Below are positions 20,331-29,235 of a stretch of DNA of 64,000 nucleotides, piece by piece (position 1 is the stretch's first letter; each line of letters starts with the position of its first letter). A program made the translations under genes and the position numbers. This DNA is from Draconibacterium mangrovi (GTDB lineage: Bacteria > Bacteroidota > Bacteroidia > Bacteroidales > Prolixibacteraceae). The stretch is from assembly GCF_010586825.1 (NCBI RefSeq), contig NZ_JAAAGB010000007.1, positions 124,001 through 188,000 on the forward strand, written 5' to 3'. Below the pieces are notes generated by a model, which had not been told where the DNA came from, searched no databases, and saw only the letters and a program-made list of their open reading frames with translations.

Positions 20331-21749
20331 TTATTGAAGAACAAAATTAATTGGCACGGTATAACTCACATTAACCGGTTCACCACGCTGATATCCGGGT
20401 TTCCATTTTGGTAAGGAATTAACTACACGAAGTGCCTCTTTATCAATTGATGGATCAACTCCCCGGGCAATTTTTGCATTTGCAATTGTGCCTTCTTTGG
20501 TAACCACAAAACTTACATAAACTTTACCCTGTATACCATTCTCAATAGAAATCTCCGGATATTTGATTGAGTTGGCAATGTATTTACGCAACGCGAGATC
20601 GCCACCCGGAAACTCCGGCATTTTCTCCACAATAAAAAATACCTGATCTTCTTCCTCCAGCTGAAGCGGCTCTTTTTCTTTGCTTTTTACAAGAAAAACA
20701 GCGCCCGTACTATCTGTATCAAATTCGTAATTATTTTTGTCATTTAGCAGGGCATGTAAAAATTCCAGATCTTCCTGACTGCCCTGCAGTTTCATGCCAT
20801 CGTCGACCAGGCGAACAGTAATTTTCCGATCATTACTATCCTCAACTTTTGTTACTTGCTGAGTTTCTTTTTGTTCACATGCAAAAATTACAACCAAAGC
20901 CAGCAACGAAACAAATCCCAAAATATATTTCAGGTTCGCCAATTTTGAAGAACGGATTTTTGAAATCATGTGAATCCGTTTTTTAATCAGCGACGAATTG
21001 AAATTATTTGCAATATCAAACTGCATACCAACTGCCTGACTTAAAAGCAATTGTTTATACTGAGCAGAACTGATCCCTGAATTCAGCACTGCATGGTCGG
21101 CCAGGTATTCGTGATTTTCGCGGATGGCACGTTTTAGTAGCCACATAAACGGGTTAAACCACTGAAAAACAGTAAGTATTTCAAGTATCAGCACATCGAA
21201 TGTATGTCCTTGTTTGATGTGTTCCATTTCGTGAGTTACCATTTTTTCGTAACCCAATTCCTTTCTCCTATTCGGATTGATGAAAATATAGCCTAAAAAC
21301 GAAAAGGGACTAAACTCCTTGTCAACCATCACAAAACGATAATTATCAACGTGTTGAACCTCATTTTTCGAGATGATCAATAAAATCTGAATGATCCGAA
21401 AAATCATTCTTCCGAGAAAAAAAGTTAATCCTAGTAAATAAATAAGAATGATGATTTTGCTTGAACTGATTGATTTTACCATTGCACCGGAAAGATCCTG
21501 CCCGTAGATGGTAACTGCTTCTAAAACATTCCGGTAAGGTGTTACAGTAACTTCAGCCAGCATGTTTGACTGTGGTGCGTAAACCTGAAAATGCAGAAAC
21601 GGCAGAATTACCGAAAACAAAATGGAAAAAAGCAGGAATAGCCTGTTTAAACGGAAGAATGTTTCTTTCCGTAGAAACAAAACGTAAATAAGTGACAGTA
21701 GCGACAGGCTTATTCCCGATTCGATAATAAAGTTCACTAAATTATTCAT
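20331..21749 (-). CDS. BlaR1-type M56 peptidase with C-terminal TonB domain
   Basis: A 472-residue membrane sensor protease. Four hydrophobic segments lie in the first 300 residues, with the zinc motif HEMEH at 173-177 on the cytoplasmic side and the partner motif ENHEYLADHAVL. In BlaR1/MecR1 proteins signal binding activates this protease, which removes the BlaI-type repressor. Instead of a penicillin-binding sensor, the outer part ends in a TonB_C domain (about 370-472: EFPGGDLALRKYIAN, then WKPGYQRGEPVNVSY). It overlaps the blaI gene by 8 bases. The signal and substrate are not known; beta-lactam sensing should not be assumed. Confidence 0.9.
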   Translation of the reverse strand: MNNLVNFIIESGISLSLLSLIYVLFLRKETFFRLNRLFLLFSILFSVILPFLHFQVYAPQSNMLAEVTVTPYRNVLEAVTIYGQDLSGAMVKSISSSKIIILIYLLGLTFFLGRMIFRIIQILLIISKNEVQHVDNYRFVMVDKEFSPFSFLGYIFINPNRRKELGYEKMVTHEMEHIKQGHTFDVLILEILTVFQWFNPFMWLLKRAIRENHEYLADHAVLNSGISSAQYKQLLLSQAVGMQFDIANNFNSSLIKKRIHMISKIRSSKLANLKYILGFVSLLALVVIFACEQKETQQVTKVEDSNDRKITVRLVDDGMKLQGSQEDLEFLHALLNDKNNYEFDTDSTGAVFLVKSKEKEPLQLEEEDQVFFIVEKMPEFPGGDLALRKYIANSIKYPEISIENGIQGKVYVSFVVTKEGTIANAKIARGVDPSIDKEALRVVNSLPKWKPGYQRGEPVNVSYTVPINFVLQ

Positions 21750-22128
21750 CGGTATCCCGGTTTTCGTTTTCTATATCGCGTTTCACATCCTCCATCAGCT
21801 CATCCAGTTCCGATAAACTCATATTATCTTCCTTGGCAAAAAACGAAACCATTTCCTGGAACGAACCACTAAAATAATTTCGCATAAAATTCTTCATAAA
21901 CGAACGTGTATATTCCTTTCGCGAAATTAAAGGAAAATATTCATGAGTTTTTCCGTAGGCATTGTGGTCCACAAAACCTTTCTTTTCCAAAATGCGGATA
22001 ATCGTAGAAACCGTATTATATGCGGGTTTAGGAATAGGCATTTCTTCAATAATGTCTTTTACAAATGCTTTATCAAGATTCCAGAGTAACTGCATCACCT
22101 GCTCTTCAGCTTTGGTAAGTTCCTTCAT
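21742..22128 (-). CDS. BlaI/MecI/CopY-family repressor
   Basis: A 128-residue winged-helix repressor. Family marks are LTKAEEQVMQLLWNLDKAFV at the N-terminus, PAYNTVSTIIRILEKKGFV as the recognition helix, and a C-terminal dimerisation and protease-target helix (EDNMSLSELDELMEDVKRDI). Known family members bind TACA/TGTA-type dyads and are cleaved after signalling by the membrane protease encoded next door, with which this gene overlaps by 8 bases. Candidate sites ACTA-N6-TAGT are found upstream of it (imperfect, 22193-22206), of tonB and of the LuxR-type gene. Confidence 0.93.
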   Translation of the reverse strand: MKELTKAEEQVMQLLWNLDKAFVKDIIEEMPIPKPAYNTVSTIIRILEKKGFVDHNAYGKTHEYFPLISRKEYTRSFMKNFMRNYFSGSFQEMVSFFAKEDNMSLSELDELMEDVKRDIENENRDTDE

Positions 22129-22164
22129 TTTGTTCGTTTATTTTTGATTTCTGCTAAACTACAA

Positions 22165-22214
22165 AAACTGTACCTAAAAATTTAGTTAAAAAACTATTCT
22201 TTTAGGTACAGTTT
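22165..22214 (-). terminator. Long inverted repeat between TonB-domain gene and blaI
   Basis: A perfect 15-bp inverted repeat (AAACTGTACCTAAAA, 22165-22179 with 22200-22214) with an inner TAGTT/AACTA stem. On the minus strand it is followed by TTGTAG after a T-rich arm, fitting a terminator for the gene ending at 22227. It also covers the blaI promoter region and contains ACTATTCTTTTAGG, so it may double as an operator. Confidence 0.65.
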
Positions 22215-22226
22215 AAAAATAGTGCT

Positions 22227-22982
22227 TTAATTTAAGGCGAAATTAATTGGAACAGTATACTGAACACGAACAGGTTCGCCACGTTGTTTTCCAGGTTTCC
22301 ACATGGGTAAAGCTTTTACCACCCGAAGTGCTTCTTTATCCAACGACGGATCAACTCCGCGCGCAACTTTAACATCTCCGACCGAGCCGTCTTTTTCAAC
22401 AACAAAAGAGATGTATACTTTACCTGCAATTTCATTCTTTTTGGCATCCTCTGGATAGCTTAGCGCATTGGCAATGTATTTTCGTAAAGCTTCGTCGCCA
22501 CCCGGAAATTCGGGCATGTCTTCTACTACAAAGAATACTTCGTTAGCGCCTTCTCCATAGGAGTTCTTTTTCTCTTTTGCTGCCTGTTTGTCAAGCGCAA
22601 AGTTAATGGGTACTGTGTAACTTACCTTTACAGCAACACCTTTTTGTTTACCGGGCTTCCAGGTTTTGTTTAGTGCATTCATAACCCGCAAAGCCTCTTT
22701 ATCGAGCGAAGGATCAACACCCCTTGCTACTTTTGCCCCTTCTATTTTACCCAATTCACTAACTACAAAAGTAATGTATACTTTACCTTGTATACCATTC
22801 TCTTTAGCAGCAACGGGGTATTTTACCAATGATGCAATGTCATTGCGAAGAGCCTCCTCTCCTCCCGGATATTCGGGCATATCATCAACAACTTGAAATA
22901 CGCCTTTTTCCTTATTGTCCTCCTGGGCAAAGACGCTCATTGTCAGCATCAAACCCAAGATAATTAAAACAAATTTTCTCAT
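22227..22982 (-). CDS. Exported protein with two TonB C-terminal domains
   Basis: A 251-residue protein: signal peptide (to about residue 19, LTMSVFAQ) and then two TonB_C domains in tandem, about 28-130 and 148-251. Each has the MPEYPGGEEAL or MPEFPGGDEAL start, GK-VYI-FVV strand, ARGVDPSLDKEALRV, and WKPGKQRGEPVRV-type ending. There is no transmembrane anchor or Pro-rich linker, so it cannot be a classical energy transducer; a periplasmic binding or scaffold role is more likely. It is 33 bases downstream of the classical tonB gene and upstream of blaI. The domain copies closely match the one in the BlaR1-type protein, indicating duplication. Confidence 0.88.
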   Translation of the reverse strand: MRKFVLIILGLMLTMSVFAQEDNKEKGVFQVVDDMPEYPGGEEALRNDIASLVKYPVAAKENGIQGKVYITFVVSELGKIEGAKVARGVDPSLDKEALRVMNALNKTWKPGKQKGVAVKVSYTVPINFALDKQAAKEKKNSYGEGANEVFFVVEDMPEFPGGDEALRKYIANALSYPEDAKKNEIAGKVYISFVVEKDGSVGDVKVARGVDPSLDKEALRVVKALPMWKPGKQRGEPVRVQYTVPINFALN

Positions 22983-23015
22983 AATTCTTTTTATTAGTGG
23001 TTAATTTAATATTGC

Positions 23016-23705
23016 TTACTGCAGCTTAAATGTTATTTGTGCATTGTAGTATACTTTAACAGGTTTACCGCGTTGTTTACCAGGTTTAAAACGAGGCAGG
23101 CTGTTTATTACGCGCAGTGCTTCTTTATCCAGCGAGGCATCTACAGGTCGCAGCACTTCTGCATTATTTACTTTTCCGTTTTCGTCTACTACAAATTTTA
23201 CATATACTTTTCCCTGTATTCCGTTTTCCTGTGCTATTACCGGATAATGTACATGCGAATTGATGTACTGGTACAAGGCTTTGGTACCGCCCGGAAATTC
23301 CGGAGACTCTTCCACAATCACAAATATTTCATCAACGGCCTCTTCTTCTTCATCCATACTTTCCACTATTGGTTGCACCTCAATAATGGTTTCGTCATCA
23401 GCCTCGGTGTCTTCAATCACCAATTCATCTTCAATTTCAATATCATCATCAACAATATTTAGCACCTCAATTACTTTTGGAGGTGGCGGTGGCGGCGGTG
23501 GTTTCACCTCGGGCTCTCGTGTTATGGGAATAATTTCTTCCTCTATCTCAAGCGATTGAATCATTCCCAGAGAATCGGCTTTTTTGGGGGACGTTGTCCA
23601 TTCAAAAGCCAGTAACATGGTTCCCAGCGCAACTACTAAACCAACTAAAAAGAAGGTGTTTCGTTTTCCTTCCAGATCTGCTCTCTGTGTTTTTTTACAT
23701 TCCAT
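23016..23705 (-). CDS. TonB energy-transducer protein
   Basis: Links the proton-motive force at the inner membrane to outer-membrane receptors such as SusC. The 229-residue product has a short cytoplasmic start (KKTQRADLEGKRNTF, typical for Bacteroidota), one transmembrane helix (FFLVGLVVALGTMLLAFEW), a periplasmic stretch with a Pro run (PPPPPPPPK), an acidic Glu/Asp/Ile-rich linker, and a TonB_C domain (about 130-229, ESPEFPGGTKALYQYINSH to YYNAQITFKLQ). ATG 23705 is preferred because family members start M-E-x-K-K; ATG 23711 is two codons upstream. A strong promoter with several dyad operators lies upstream. Confidence 0.92.
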   Translation of the reverse strand: MECKKTQRADLEGKRNTFFLVGLVVALGTMLLAFEWTTSPKKADSLGMIQSLEIEEEIIPITREPEVKPPPPPPPPKVIEVLNIVDDDIEIEDELVIEDTEADDETIIEVQPIVESMDEEEEAVDEIFVIVEESPEFPGGTKALYQYINSHVHYPVIAQENGIQGKVYVKFVVDENGKVNNAEVLRPVDASLDKEALRVINSLPRFKPGKQRGKPVKVYYNAQITFKLQ

Positions 23706-23803
23706 AATCATCAGATTTTTGTTATTACTCTAAAGTTTACCGTTCATTAATAGTAAAAACAACATCTTTTGTATGGCCATTTTTCAGTTATCCGTTACTT
23801 GAA

Positions 23804-23910
23804 CAAACATATAACTAATATTTTAGTTTTCAAACTAAATATTTAGTTATTTAAAATACAAAATTCCATATAGCTGTATTGATGATAGTTATATAACTAC
23901 TTTTTTAGTT
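23804..23910 (-). promoter_or_regulatory. tonB promoter with three operator dyads
   Basis: Minus-strand promoter: -7 TATGTTTG (23804-23811), 19-base spacer, -33 TTTG (23831-23834). Dyad A, AACTAATATTTTAGTT (23813-23828), fills the spacer; dyad B, the perfect palindrome AACTAAATATTTAGTT (23833-23848), covers the -33; dyad C, AACTACTTTTTTAGTT (23895-23910), lies further upstream. All are ACTA-N6-TAGT. The placement is what a repressor operator would show. The leader before ATG is about 93 bases. Confidence 0.78.
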
Positions 23911-23945
23911 ATATAGTCAATGAGAGTTTTTCAACAAAATGTCTT

Positions 23946-24713
23946 TTACAGGATTTCAAAGTTATCCCGGTCAGAAAGTAATGGGAATTTTTGTCTGAAA
24001 TTGTGTAATTCGGAGTAGGAAATTTCAAAAGTTTTAAGCGCTTCATTTTCTCCAATAAATTCTCCAATTCCTTTAGGAGAAATACAAGACGAATCGCCGA
24101 GATATTTTAAACCGGTACCATCCGTTCCAACACGGTTAACACCAAAACAATAGGCCTGATTTTCAATAGCTCTTGAAATGAGCAGGTTTTTCCAAACATG
24201 ATGACGTGGCGATGGCCAATTAGCCATAAAAAATACAACATCGTAATCTTCCAGGTTTCGCGTAAATACCGGAAAACGGAGGTCGTAACAAATTTGTGGA
24301 CAGAATTTCCAGCCTTTGTATTCGACGATTAATTTGTCTTTTCCGGGTGTATAATGCAAATGCTCCTGCCCCATGCTGTACAAATGGCGTTTATCGTACG
24401 TTTCAAATTTACCGTCAGGAAATACCCAAAACGCACGGTTATAAAACTTTCTATCATCTTCAATGATCAGACTTCCAACCACTGCCGCATTTTTATCCGC
24501 AGCTACTTGCTGCATCCATCTAGCTGACGGCCCATCCATCGGCTCCTTTAACTTTTTAGGCTGCATCGAAAAACCGGTGGTAAACATTTCAGGAAGTATG
24601 ATCACGTCTGTCTCGTTAATCTTATCAAACCATCCCGAATATTTTTTCAGGTTTGTCTGTGGATCTTCCCAGATAATATCGGGTTGTATGACGGTAATTT
24701 TTAGGTTTTCCAT
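23946..24713 (-). CDS. Nitrilase-family amidohydrolase, omega-amidase type
   Basis: A 255-residue carbon-nitrogen hydrolase. The catalytic triad is visible as Glu42 (ILPEMFTTGFSM), Lys108 (YDKRHLYSMGQE) and Cys142 (QICYDLRFPVF). The TTGFSM and MGQEHLHYTPG elements match the YafV/omega-amidase branch, which hydrolyses 2-oxoglutaramate or 2-oxosuccinamate left by glutamine or asparagine transaminases. It ends just before the tonB promoter region and lies 34 bases after the zinc alcohol dehydrogenase gene on the same strand. No functional link with either is evident. The family is sure, the exact substrate is inferred. Confidence 0.88.
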   Translation of the reverse strand: MENLKITVIQPDIIWEDPQTNLKKYSGWFDKINETDVIILPEMFTTGFSMQPKKLKEPMDGPSARWMQQVAADKNAAVVGSLIIEDDRKFYNRAFWVFPDGKFETYDKRHLYSMGQEHLHYTPGKDKLIVEYKGWKFCPQICYDLRFPVFTRNLEDYDVVFFMANWPSPRHHVWKNLLISRAIENQAYCFGVNRVGTDGTGLKYLGDSSCISPKGIGEFIGENEALKTFEISYSELHNFRQKFPLLSDRDNFEIL

Positions 24714-24722
24714 TTTGTTTCT

Positions 24723-24750
24723 CGCAGATTACGCGGATAAGCGCAGATTA
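24723..24750. repeat. Short direct repeat CGCAGATTA
   Basis: CGCAGATTA occurs twice (24723-24731 and 24742-24750) around a related CGCGGATAA. The second copy supplies the stop codon of the alcohol dehydrogenase. Similar motifs occur between genes in many bacterial genomes, from memory. Confidence 0.5.
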
Positions 24751-25788
24751 GAATTTATCAATCACAGTAACTCCCAGATTTTCAAATTTGTTCATATTCA
24801 CCAGAGCCTCAGGTGCTTCTTCCAGCGAAATGGTTTTACCCAGCATGAGTTCAGGATGTACCTTGCCTGCTTTTATCATTTCGAAAACAGCATTGTAACG
24901 AAAGGCCTGCATACCGTGGCTTCCAAGAATTTCAATTTCGTGAGCCACTACTTTATCCATAGGCACTTTTGGGTGTCTATGATCGGCAGTTGTTAAACCA
25001 ACCTGCACATGTTTTCCCCGTTTTCGCAAACAGGAAATCGAATTAAAACAGGTTTCCTGGCTGCCCAGCGCATCGATGGAAAGATGTGCACCTCGACCGG
25101 TAACTTTCATAATTTCGGCCGGAACAGCATGCGTTTCTTTTGCGTTGATCAGAATGTTTGCGCCTAACTTTTTAGCCAGTTGCAATTTTGTATCATCAAT
25201 ATCAACGGCAATTACATTGGCGCCTGCACCCGATGCAATATTTATGGCCGATAAACCGACTCCCCCACAACCATGCACGGCCACCCATTGTCCGGCTGTA
25301 ACTTTCCCCTGGTCGATAACCGCACGAAACGAGGTGATAAACCGGCATCCCAGGCTGGCAGCTGTTACAAAATCAATCTCATCGGGCAAATGCACCAGGT
25401 TGATATCTGCATATTTTATTTCCACATACTCCGCAAACGATCCCCATGCAGTAAACCCCGGTTGAAACTGATTATCGCAAACTTGCTGATTACCTGTCTG
25501 GCATTCGGGACAACAGCCACAACCACTAACAAAGGGAACCGTAACGCGGTCGCCAACTTTATAGTTTTTGATTTCTGCTCCTATTTCGGCAACTGTTCCT
25601 GCTAACTCATGACCGGGAACATGTGGCAAAACAATATCCGGATCGTGCCCCATCCAACCGTGCCAGTCGCTGCGACAAAGCCCGGTGGCTTCCACTTTTA
25701 TTATCACACTATCGGGAGAAACTGTTGGATTGGGAACTTCTCTGACATCAACTTTTCCCTGAAATTCTTCGTAATAAACAGCCTTCAT
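24748..25788 (-). CDS. Zinc-dependent alcohol dehydrogenase
   Basis: Medium-chain dehydrogenase of 346 residues that interconverts an alcohol and aldehyde or ketone with NAD(P). Catalytic zinc ligands are in [10 protein letters not shown] and PGHELAG; the structural zinc lobe is [16 protein letters not shown] with four Cys. The nucleotide-binding loop is [19 protein letters not shown] followed by an acidic strand (VIAVDIDD), which favours NAD over NADP. The start is ATG 25788 (MKAVYYEEF), the common family N-terminus. Substrate cannot be told from sequence. The downstream neighbour is the omega-amidase gene. Confidence 0.92.
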   Translation of the reverse strand: MKAVYYEEFQGKVDVREVPNPTVSPDSVIIKVEATGLCRSDWHGWMGHDPDIVLPHVPGHELAGTVAEIGAEIKNYKVGDRVTVPFVSGCGCCPECQTGNQQVCDNQFQPGFTAWGSFAEYVEIKYADINLVHLPDEIDFVTAASLGCRFITSFRAVIDQGKVTAGQWVAVHGCGGVGLSAINIASGAGANVIAVDIDDTKLQLAKKLGANILINAKETHAVPAEIMKVTGRGAHLSIDALGSQETCFNSISCLRKRGKHVQVGLTTADHRHPKVPMDKVVAHEIEILGSHGMQAFRYNAVFEMIKAGKVHPELMLGKTISLEEAPEALVNMNKFENLGVTVIDKF

Positions 25789-26104
25789 TTTAATTAGCCG
25801 GAAGACCAAAGACAGAAGTCTGAAGAAAAGTCCCCAACTCCCAAATCAATCTTTCCTATTTTTTAAGTTTCACAATATCTTGACGAACTCAAATGTAGTT
25901 AGAAGTAATTTGAAATGGAAAGGATATCTATAAAAGTCTTTGTGATTTTGCACCGTACTTTAGTGCGGTGAATAGTAGATGCCATGAAAATGGCTTTAGC
26001 CGTTAATCATTTTAAAGGCTAAAGCCAATTTGTTCTGCTAATTATTTTCGCCAAGCTAAAGCATGGCGCAAAATTATTCGGACTCAATACAATTTATCAG
26101 TTTT
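25789..26104. other. Intergenic region with hairpin repeats
   Basis: About 316 bases without a gene. The left part holds the GAAGACCAAAGACAGAAGTC-type text seen elsewhere in this window; the right part holds three TTTA-loop hairpins listed separately. Confidence 0.5.
25951..26068. repeat. REP-like cluster of three hairpins
   Basis: Three stems with TTTA/TAAA-containing loops: 25951-25970 (CACCGTAC/GTGCGGTG, one wobble), 25991-26027 (perfect 11-bp TGGCTTTAGCC) and 26049-26068 (CGCCA/TGGCG). Size, spacing and the shared GCTTTAGC core resemble repetitive extragenic palindromes of Bacteroidota. No transposase lies in the window. Confidence 0.65.
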
Positions 26105-29100
26105 TCAATTCAACAATTTGGAATCTTCGGCAACATGAGCCTGCAGCAACTTACTTTTATCCGGTGCCTTTAACCGTGTTGACGGTTCTTCCATATTTTC
26201 GTTGGGCAAACGGTAGATTTGGGTGGCTTCAATACTGAGAAAGCCAAATTCTTCCACCACTTTTCCTTTTATCAGGTAGCAGCCTCCACCCGAAAACGGG
26301 AAACGAACAGCAACATCCGGAAACTGCACCGTATCGATCCAGTGCCCTTTAAAATCGATGAACACACCAAAACTCATGGTTTTGCCATCGTTGGTGCGGG
26401 TACGTTTTACATGTACCAGGCTTCCTACAATTGCCACGTTCTGGTTAATCAGAAAGGCCAGATCGGCAGTAGTGGTTGGCGGTAACTGCATATTTTCCAG
26501 TAAATGAAAAGGCGAACAGGTAACCGGGAATCCCAGCAGTTCAATTTCATCGTAAGCATTTTCCAACGGATGATAGTACAACTCCGGGATTTTAAACTCC
26601 TTTACTTCCTGCTTGAATAAAGTACGCTCGGGCGCCGTTTTTTTCGATTTCGACAGAATAAAATGTGCATTCCACAGTAATTCCTTTTTCGATTTGCGGG
26701 TAAAATTAAAAGCGCCAATCCGGATCAAAATACTCAGCTGCTCCAGCGAAATGGGTACACGCTCCAGAAAATCCTGTAAACTGTGATAATAACCACCACG
26801 GTAACGCTCGTTCAAAACCGCATTTATCGTATTCGTTTCCATGCTTTTTAAAAATCCCAGGCCAAGATGAATCACTTTTCCATCAATCACGGTCTGCATT
26901 TCGCTGCGGTTAACACTGGGCGGAAAAATCGTTGCCCCGTGCATGCGTGCCTCGTGCACATACAATTCGGTGCGGTAAAAACCACCGCCGTTATTGATGG
27001 TTGCCACAATATATTCCAGCGGATAGTAGGCCTTTATAAACAGTGCCTGAAAACTCTCTACCGCATACGATGCCGAGTGCCCCTTGGAAAAAGCGTAATT
27101 GGCAAAACTCTCGATCTGCTCCCATACCCGTTTTACCAAATCGTGGGCATAACCGCGTTCTGCACAGTTGGAGAAGAATTTATCCTTGATCTTTCCAAAC
27201 TCGTTGCGTTGTTTGAATTTCCACGACATGCCACGCCGCAAAATGTCCGATTCGGCCAGCGTGAGACCTGCAAACAAATGCGCCACTTTTATCACATCTT
27301 CCTGATAAACCATAACGCCGTAGGTTTCTTCCAGTAGTTGGTAAAGTTCCGGAGCCTCGGCTTTGGCAGCCACACAACGACTACGATCGCGGTAACGCAG
27401 AATGTACTCGCGCATCATTCCGCTTTGTGCCACACCCGGGCGAATAATCGAACTGGCTGCCACCAAACGCAGGTAATCGTCGGCCTCCAGTTTAGTCAAC
27501 AACATGCGCATGGCCGGCGATTCCACATAAAAACACCCGATGGTATTTCCACGCTTCAGGAGCTCTTTTATTTGTGGATCTTCCTTAAACGTTTTTAGGT
27601 CGTGAATGTCAATTTCAGCACCTGCATTTTCCTGTACCAACTGAATGGCATCCTGAATTTTACTCAAACCACGCTGTCCCAGAATATCGAACTTGGCAAA
27701 ACCAATGTCTTCGGCTTCAAGCATACTAAAATGTACTGTCGGAAAACCTTTGGGCGGCATAATAGTTGCTGAATATGCGCTAACGGACTCATCAGAGATC
27801 AGTATCCCGCTGGAGTGCACACTCAAATGACTCGGAAAACCATGAATGAGTTTGCTGTACTGCAACACCAGGCGACCAATATCATCTATACCATTAAGAC
27901 TATTTAGCTTTTGCAGTTTTTCAATTTCGTGCGTTGGCAAACCAAAAACCTTTCCCAACTCGCGAACTACCGATTTGTACTGAAATGTAATGTAAGTTCC
28001 CACCAGCGCTGTGTGATCCCAGCCATGCCGGTCGAAAATGTAGCGCGTAATATGATCGCGGTCGCGCGAAGCAAAATCAATGTCAAAATCAGGCGGACTT
28101 TGCCGCGAAGGATTAATAAAACGCTCGAAATACAGGTCCAGTTCAATTGGATCGACATCGGTAATACGAAGCAGGTAAGCCACCATACTGTTGGCGCCAC
28201 TTCCCCGCCCCACATAGTAACAACCTTCGCGGCGGGCGTACTCCACCAGGTCCCAATTGATAAGAAAATACGAGGCAAAATCCATCTGCCTTATCACGGC
28301 CAGTTCTTTCTCCATTCGTGCAACCACGGCATCCGAAGGATTGCTAAAACGATATCTCAACCCTTCGTTCGCCAGCTTTGTCAATAATTCGAAATCCTCT
28401 TCGGGCGAGTTGGTAAAACACTTTTTGTTTTTGGCTTTTTTGAAGGTAAAATGAATGGAACAACTGTTAATCAGACGCTGCGTATTCTCAATAATATCCG
28501 GAAAATCGCGAAATACGTCCCTGATTTTTTCCTGCGGAAACATAATCTCATCCGGACTCGCTTCTTCGCTTTTGGGTAGGCGACTTAGCAACATATTATT
28601 GTCCATCGTACGCAAAAGCCGGTGGATATTAAAATCACGTTTATTGCGAAAAGTTACCGGCTGTAACACAAGCAGTTTTTCCCGGTGGTTGCGCAGGTCG
28701 CCAAATATTTTGCTGATCTGCGTTGGTTTTACACCGATAAATTCATTCGCGCGCAACAGTTTTGGATGTACTTTTCCTACCGGATAAATAAAATACACGT
28801 CCTCCATTTCAGGAGCTCGTTCCGCAAAATCAGCCTCCTCGTGCAAATGCATCGTCAGGTGCTCGTTCAGCTTCTGAAAACCATTGTTGTTTTGGGCAAT
28901 GCCAATGTATTGTTGCTGTGCTCCGTTCCTGAAATCGATGCCCGCAACCGGACGCAGATCTTTTCCTTCGCAACGACGGATAAAATCGATGATTGCCGAA
29001 GTATTATTGATATCGGTCAACACCAGCGAATTGTAACCTTTCCCGGTAGCTTCATCAATCAACTCATCGATAGAAAGCGTACCGAATTTGTAGCTGTAAT

Positions 29101-29122
29101 AGGTATGGCAATTTAGTAGCAT
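26105..29122 (-). CDS. DNA polymerase III alpha subunit, short DnaE2-like
   Basis: A C-family replicative-type polymerase of 1005 residues, shorter than normal DnaE1 (about 1160-1250) and close to error-prone DnaE2/ImuC. It has an N-terminal PHP domain with a changed first motif (LLNCHTYYSYKFG where the usual LHVHS is expected), the palm with catalytic Asp residues in PPDFDIDFASRDRD and FAKFDILGQRG, the YQEDVIKVAHLFAGLTLAE and SFANYAFSKGHSASYA motifs, tandem HhH region, and an OB-fold near 880-960. The next gene on the same strand is dinB, and a LexA-like repressor follows, so an SOS translesion role is likely. A second standard dnaE would be expected elsewhere. Confidence 0.9.
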   Translation of the reverse strand: MLLNCHTYYSYKFGTLSIDELIDEATGKGYNSLVLTDINNTSAIIDFIRRCEGKDLRPVAGIDFRNGAQQQYIGIAQNNNGFQKLNEHLTMHLHEEADFAERAPEMEDVYFIYPVGKVHPKLLRANEFIGVKPTQISKIFGDLRNHREKLLVLQPVTFRNKRDFNIHRLLRTMDNNMLLSRLPKSEEASPDEIMFPQEKIRDVFRDFPDIIENTQRLINSCSIHFTFKKAKNKKCFTNSPEEDFELLTKLANEGLRYRFSNPSDAVVARMEKELAVIRQMDFASYFLINWDLVEYARREGCYYVGRGSGANSMVAYLLRITDVDPIELDLYFERFINPSRQSPPDFDIDFASRDRDHITRYIFDRHGWDHTALVGTYITFQYKSVVRELGKVFGLPTHEIEKLQKLNSLNGIDDIGRLVLQYSKLIHGFPSHLSVHSSGILISDESVSAYSATIMPPKGFPTVHFSMLEAEDIGFAKFDILGQRGLSKIQDAIQLVQENAGAEIDIHDLKTFKEDPQIKELLKRGNTIGCFYVESPAMRMLLTKLEADDYLRLVAASSIIRPGVAQSGMMREYILRYRDRSRCVAAKAEAPELYQLLEETYGVMVYQEDVIKVAHLFAGLTLAESDILRRGMSWKFKQRNEFGKIKDKFFSNCAERGYAHDLVKRVWEQIESFANYAFSKGHSASYAVESFQALFIKAYYPLEYIVATINNGGGFYRTELYVHEARMHGATIFPPSVNRSEMQTVIDGKVIHLGLGFLKSMETNTINAVLNERYRGGYYHSLQDFLERVPISLEQLSILIRIGAFNFTRKSKKELLWNAHFILSKSKKTAPERTLFKQEVKEFKIPELYYHPLENAYDEIELLGFPVTCSPFHLLENMQLPPTTTADLAFLINQNVAIVGSLVHVKRTRTNDGKTMSFGVFIDFKGHWIDTVQFPDVAVRFPFSGGGCYLIKGKVVEEFGFLSIEATQIYRLPNENMEEPSTRLKAPDKSKLLQAHVAEDSKLLN

Positions 29123-29235
29123 TTTTAGTTACGAGTTTTTAGCTATTAGTTTCAAGCCGCAAGCTTCAAGAATCAATCTAATCCCAAAAAAATAGGCAAT
29201 TGGCAAAATAGCAGTATGCAAAATCAGCCAGTGCC

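Noticed and set aside
20331-22128. Calling the BlaI/BlaR1 pair a beta-lactam resistance system
   Set aside because: The sensor has a TonB domain instead of a penicillin-binding domain and no beta-lactamase gene is nearby.
26105-29122. Calling this gene the main replicative dnaE
   Set aside because: Its length, altered PHP motif and neighbourhood with dinB and an S24 repressor favour the accessory DnaE2-like class.
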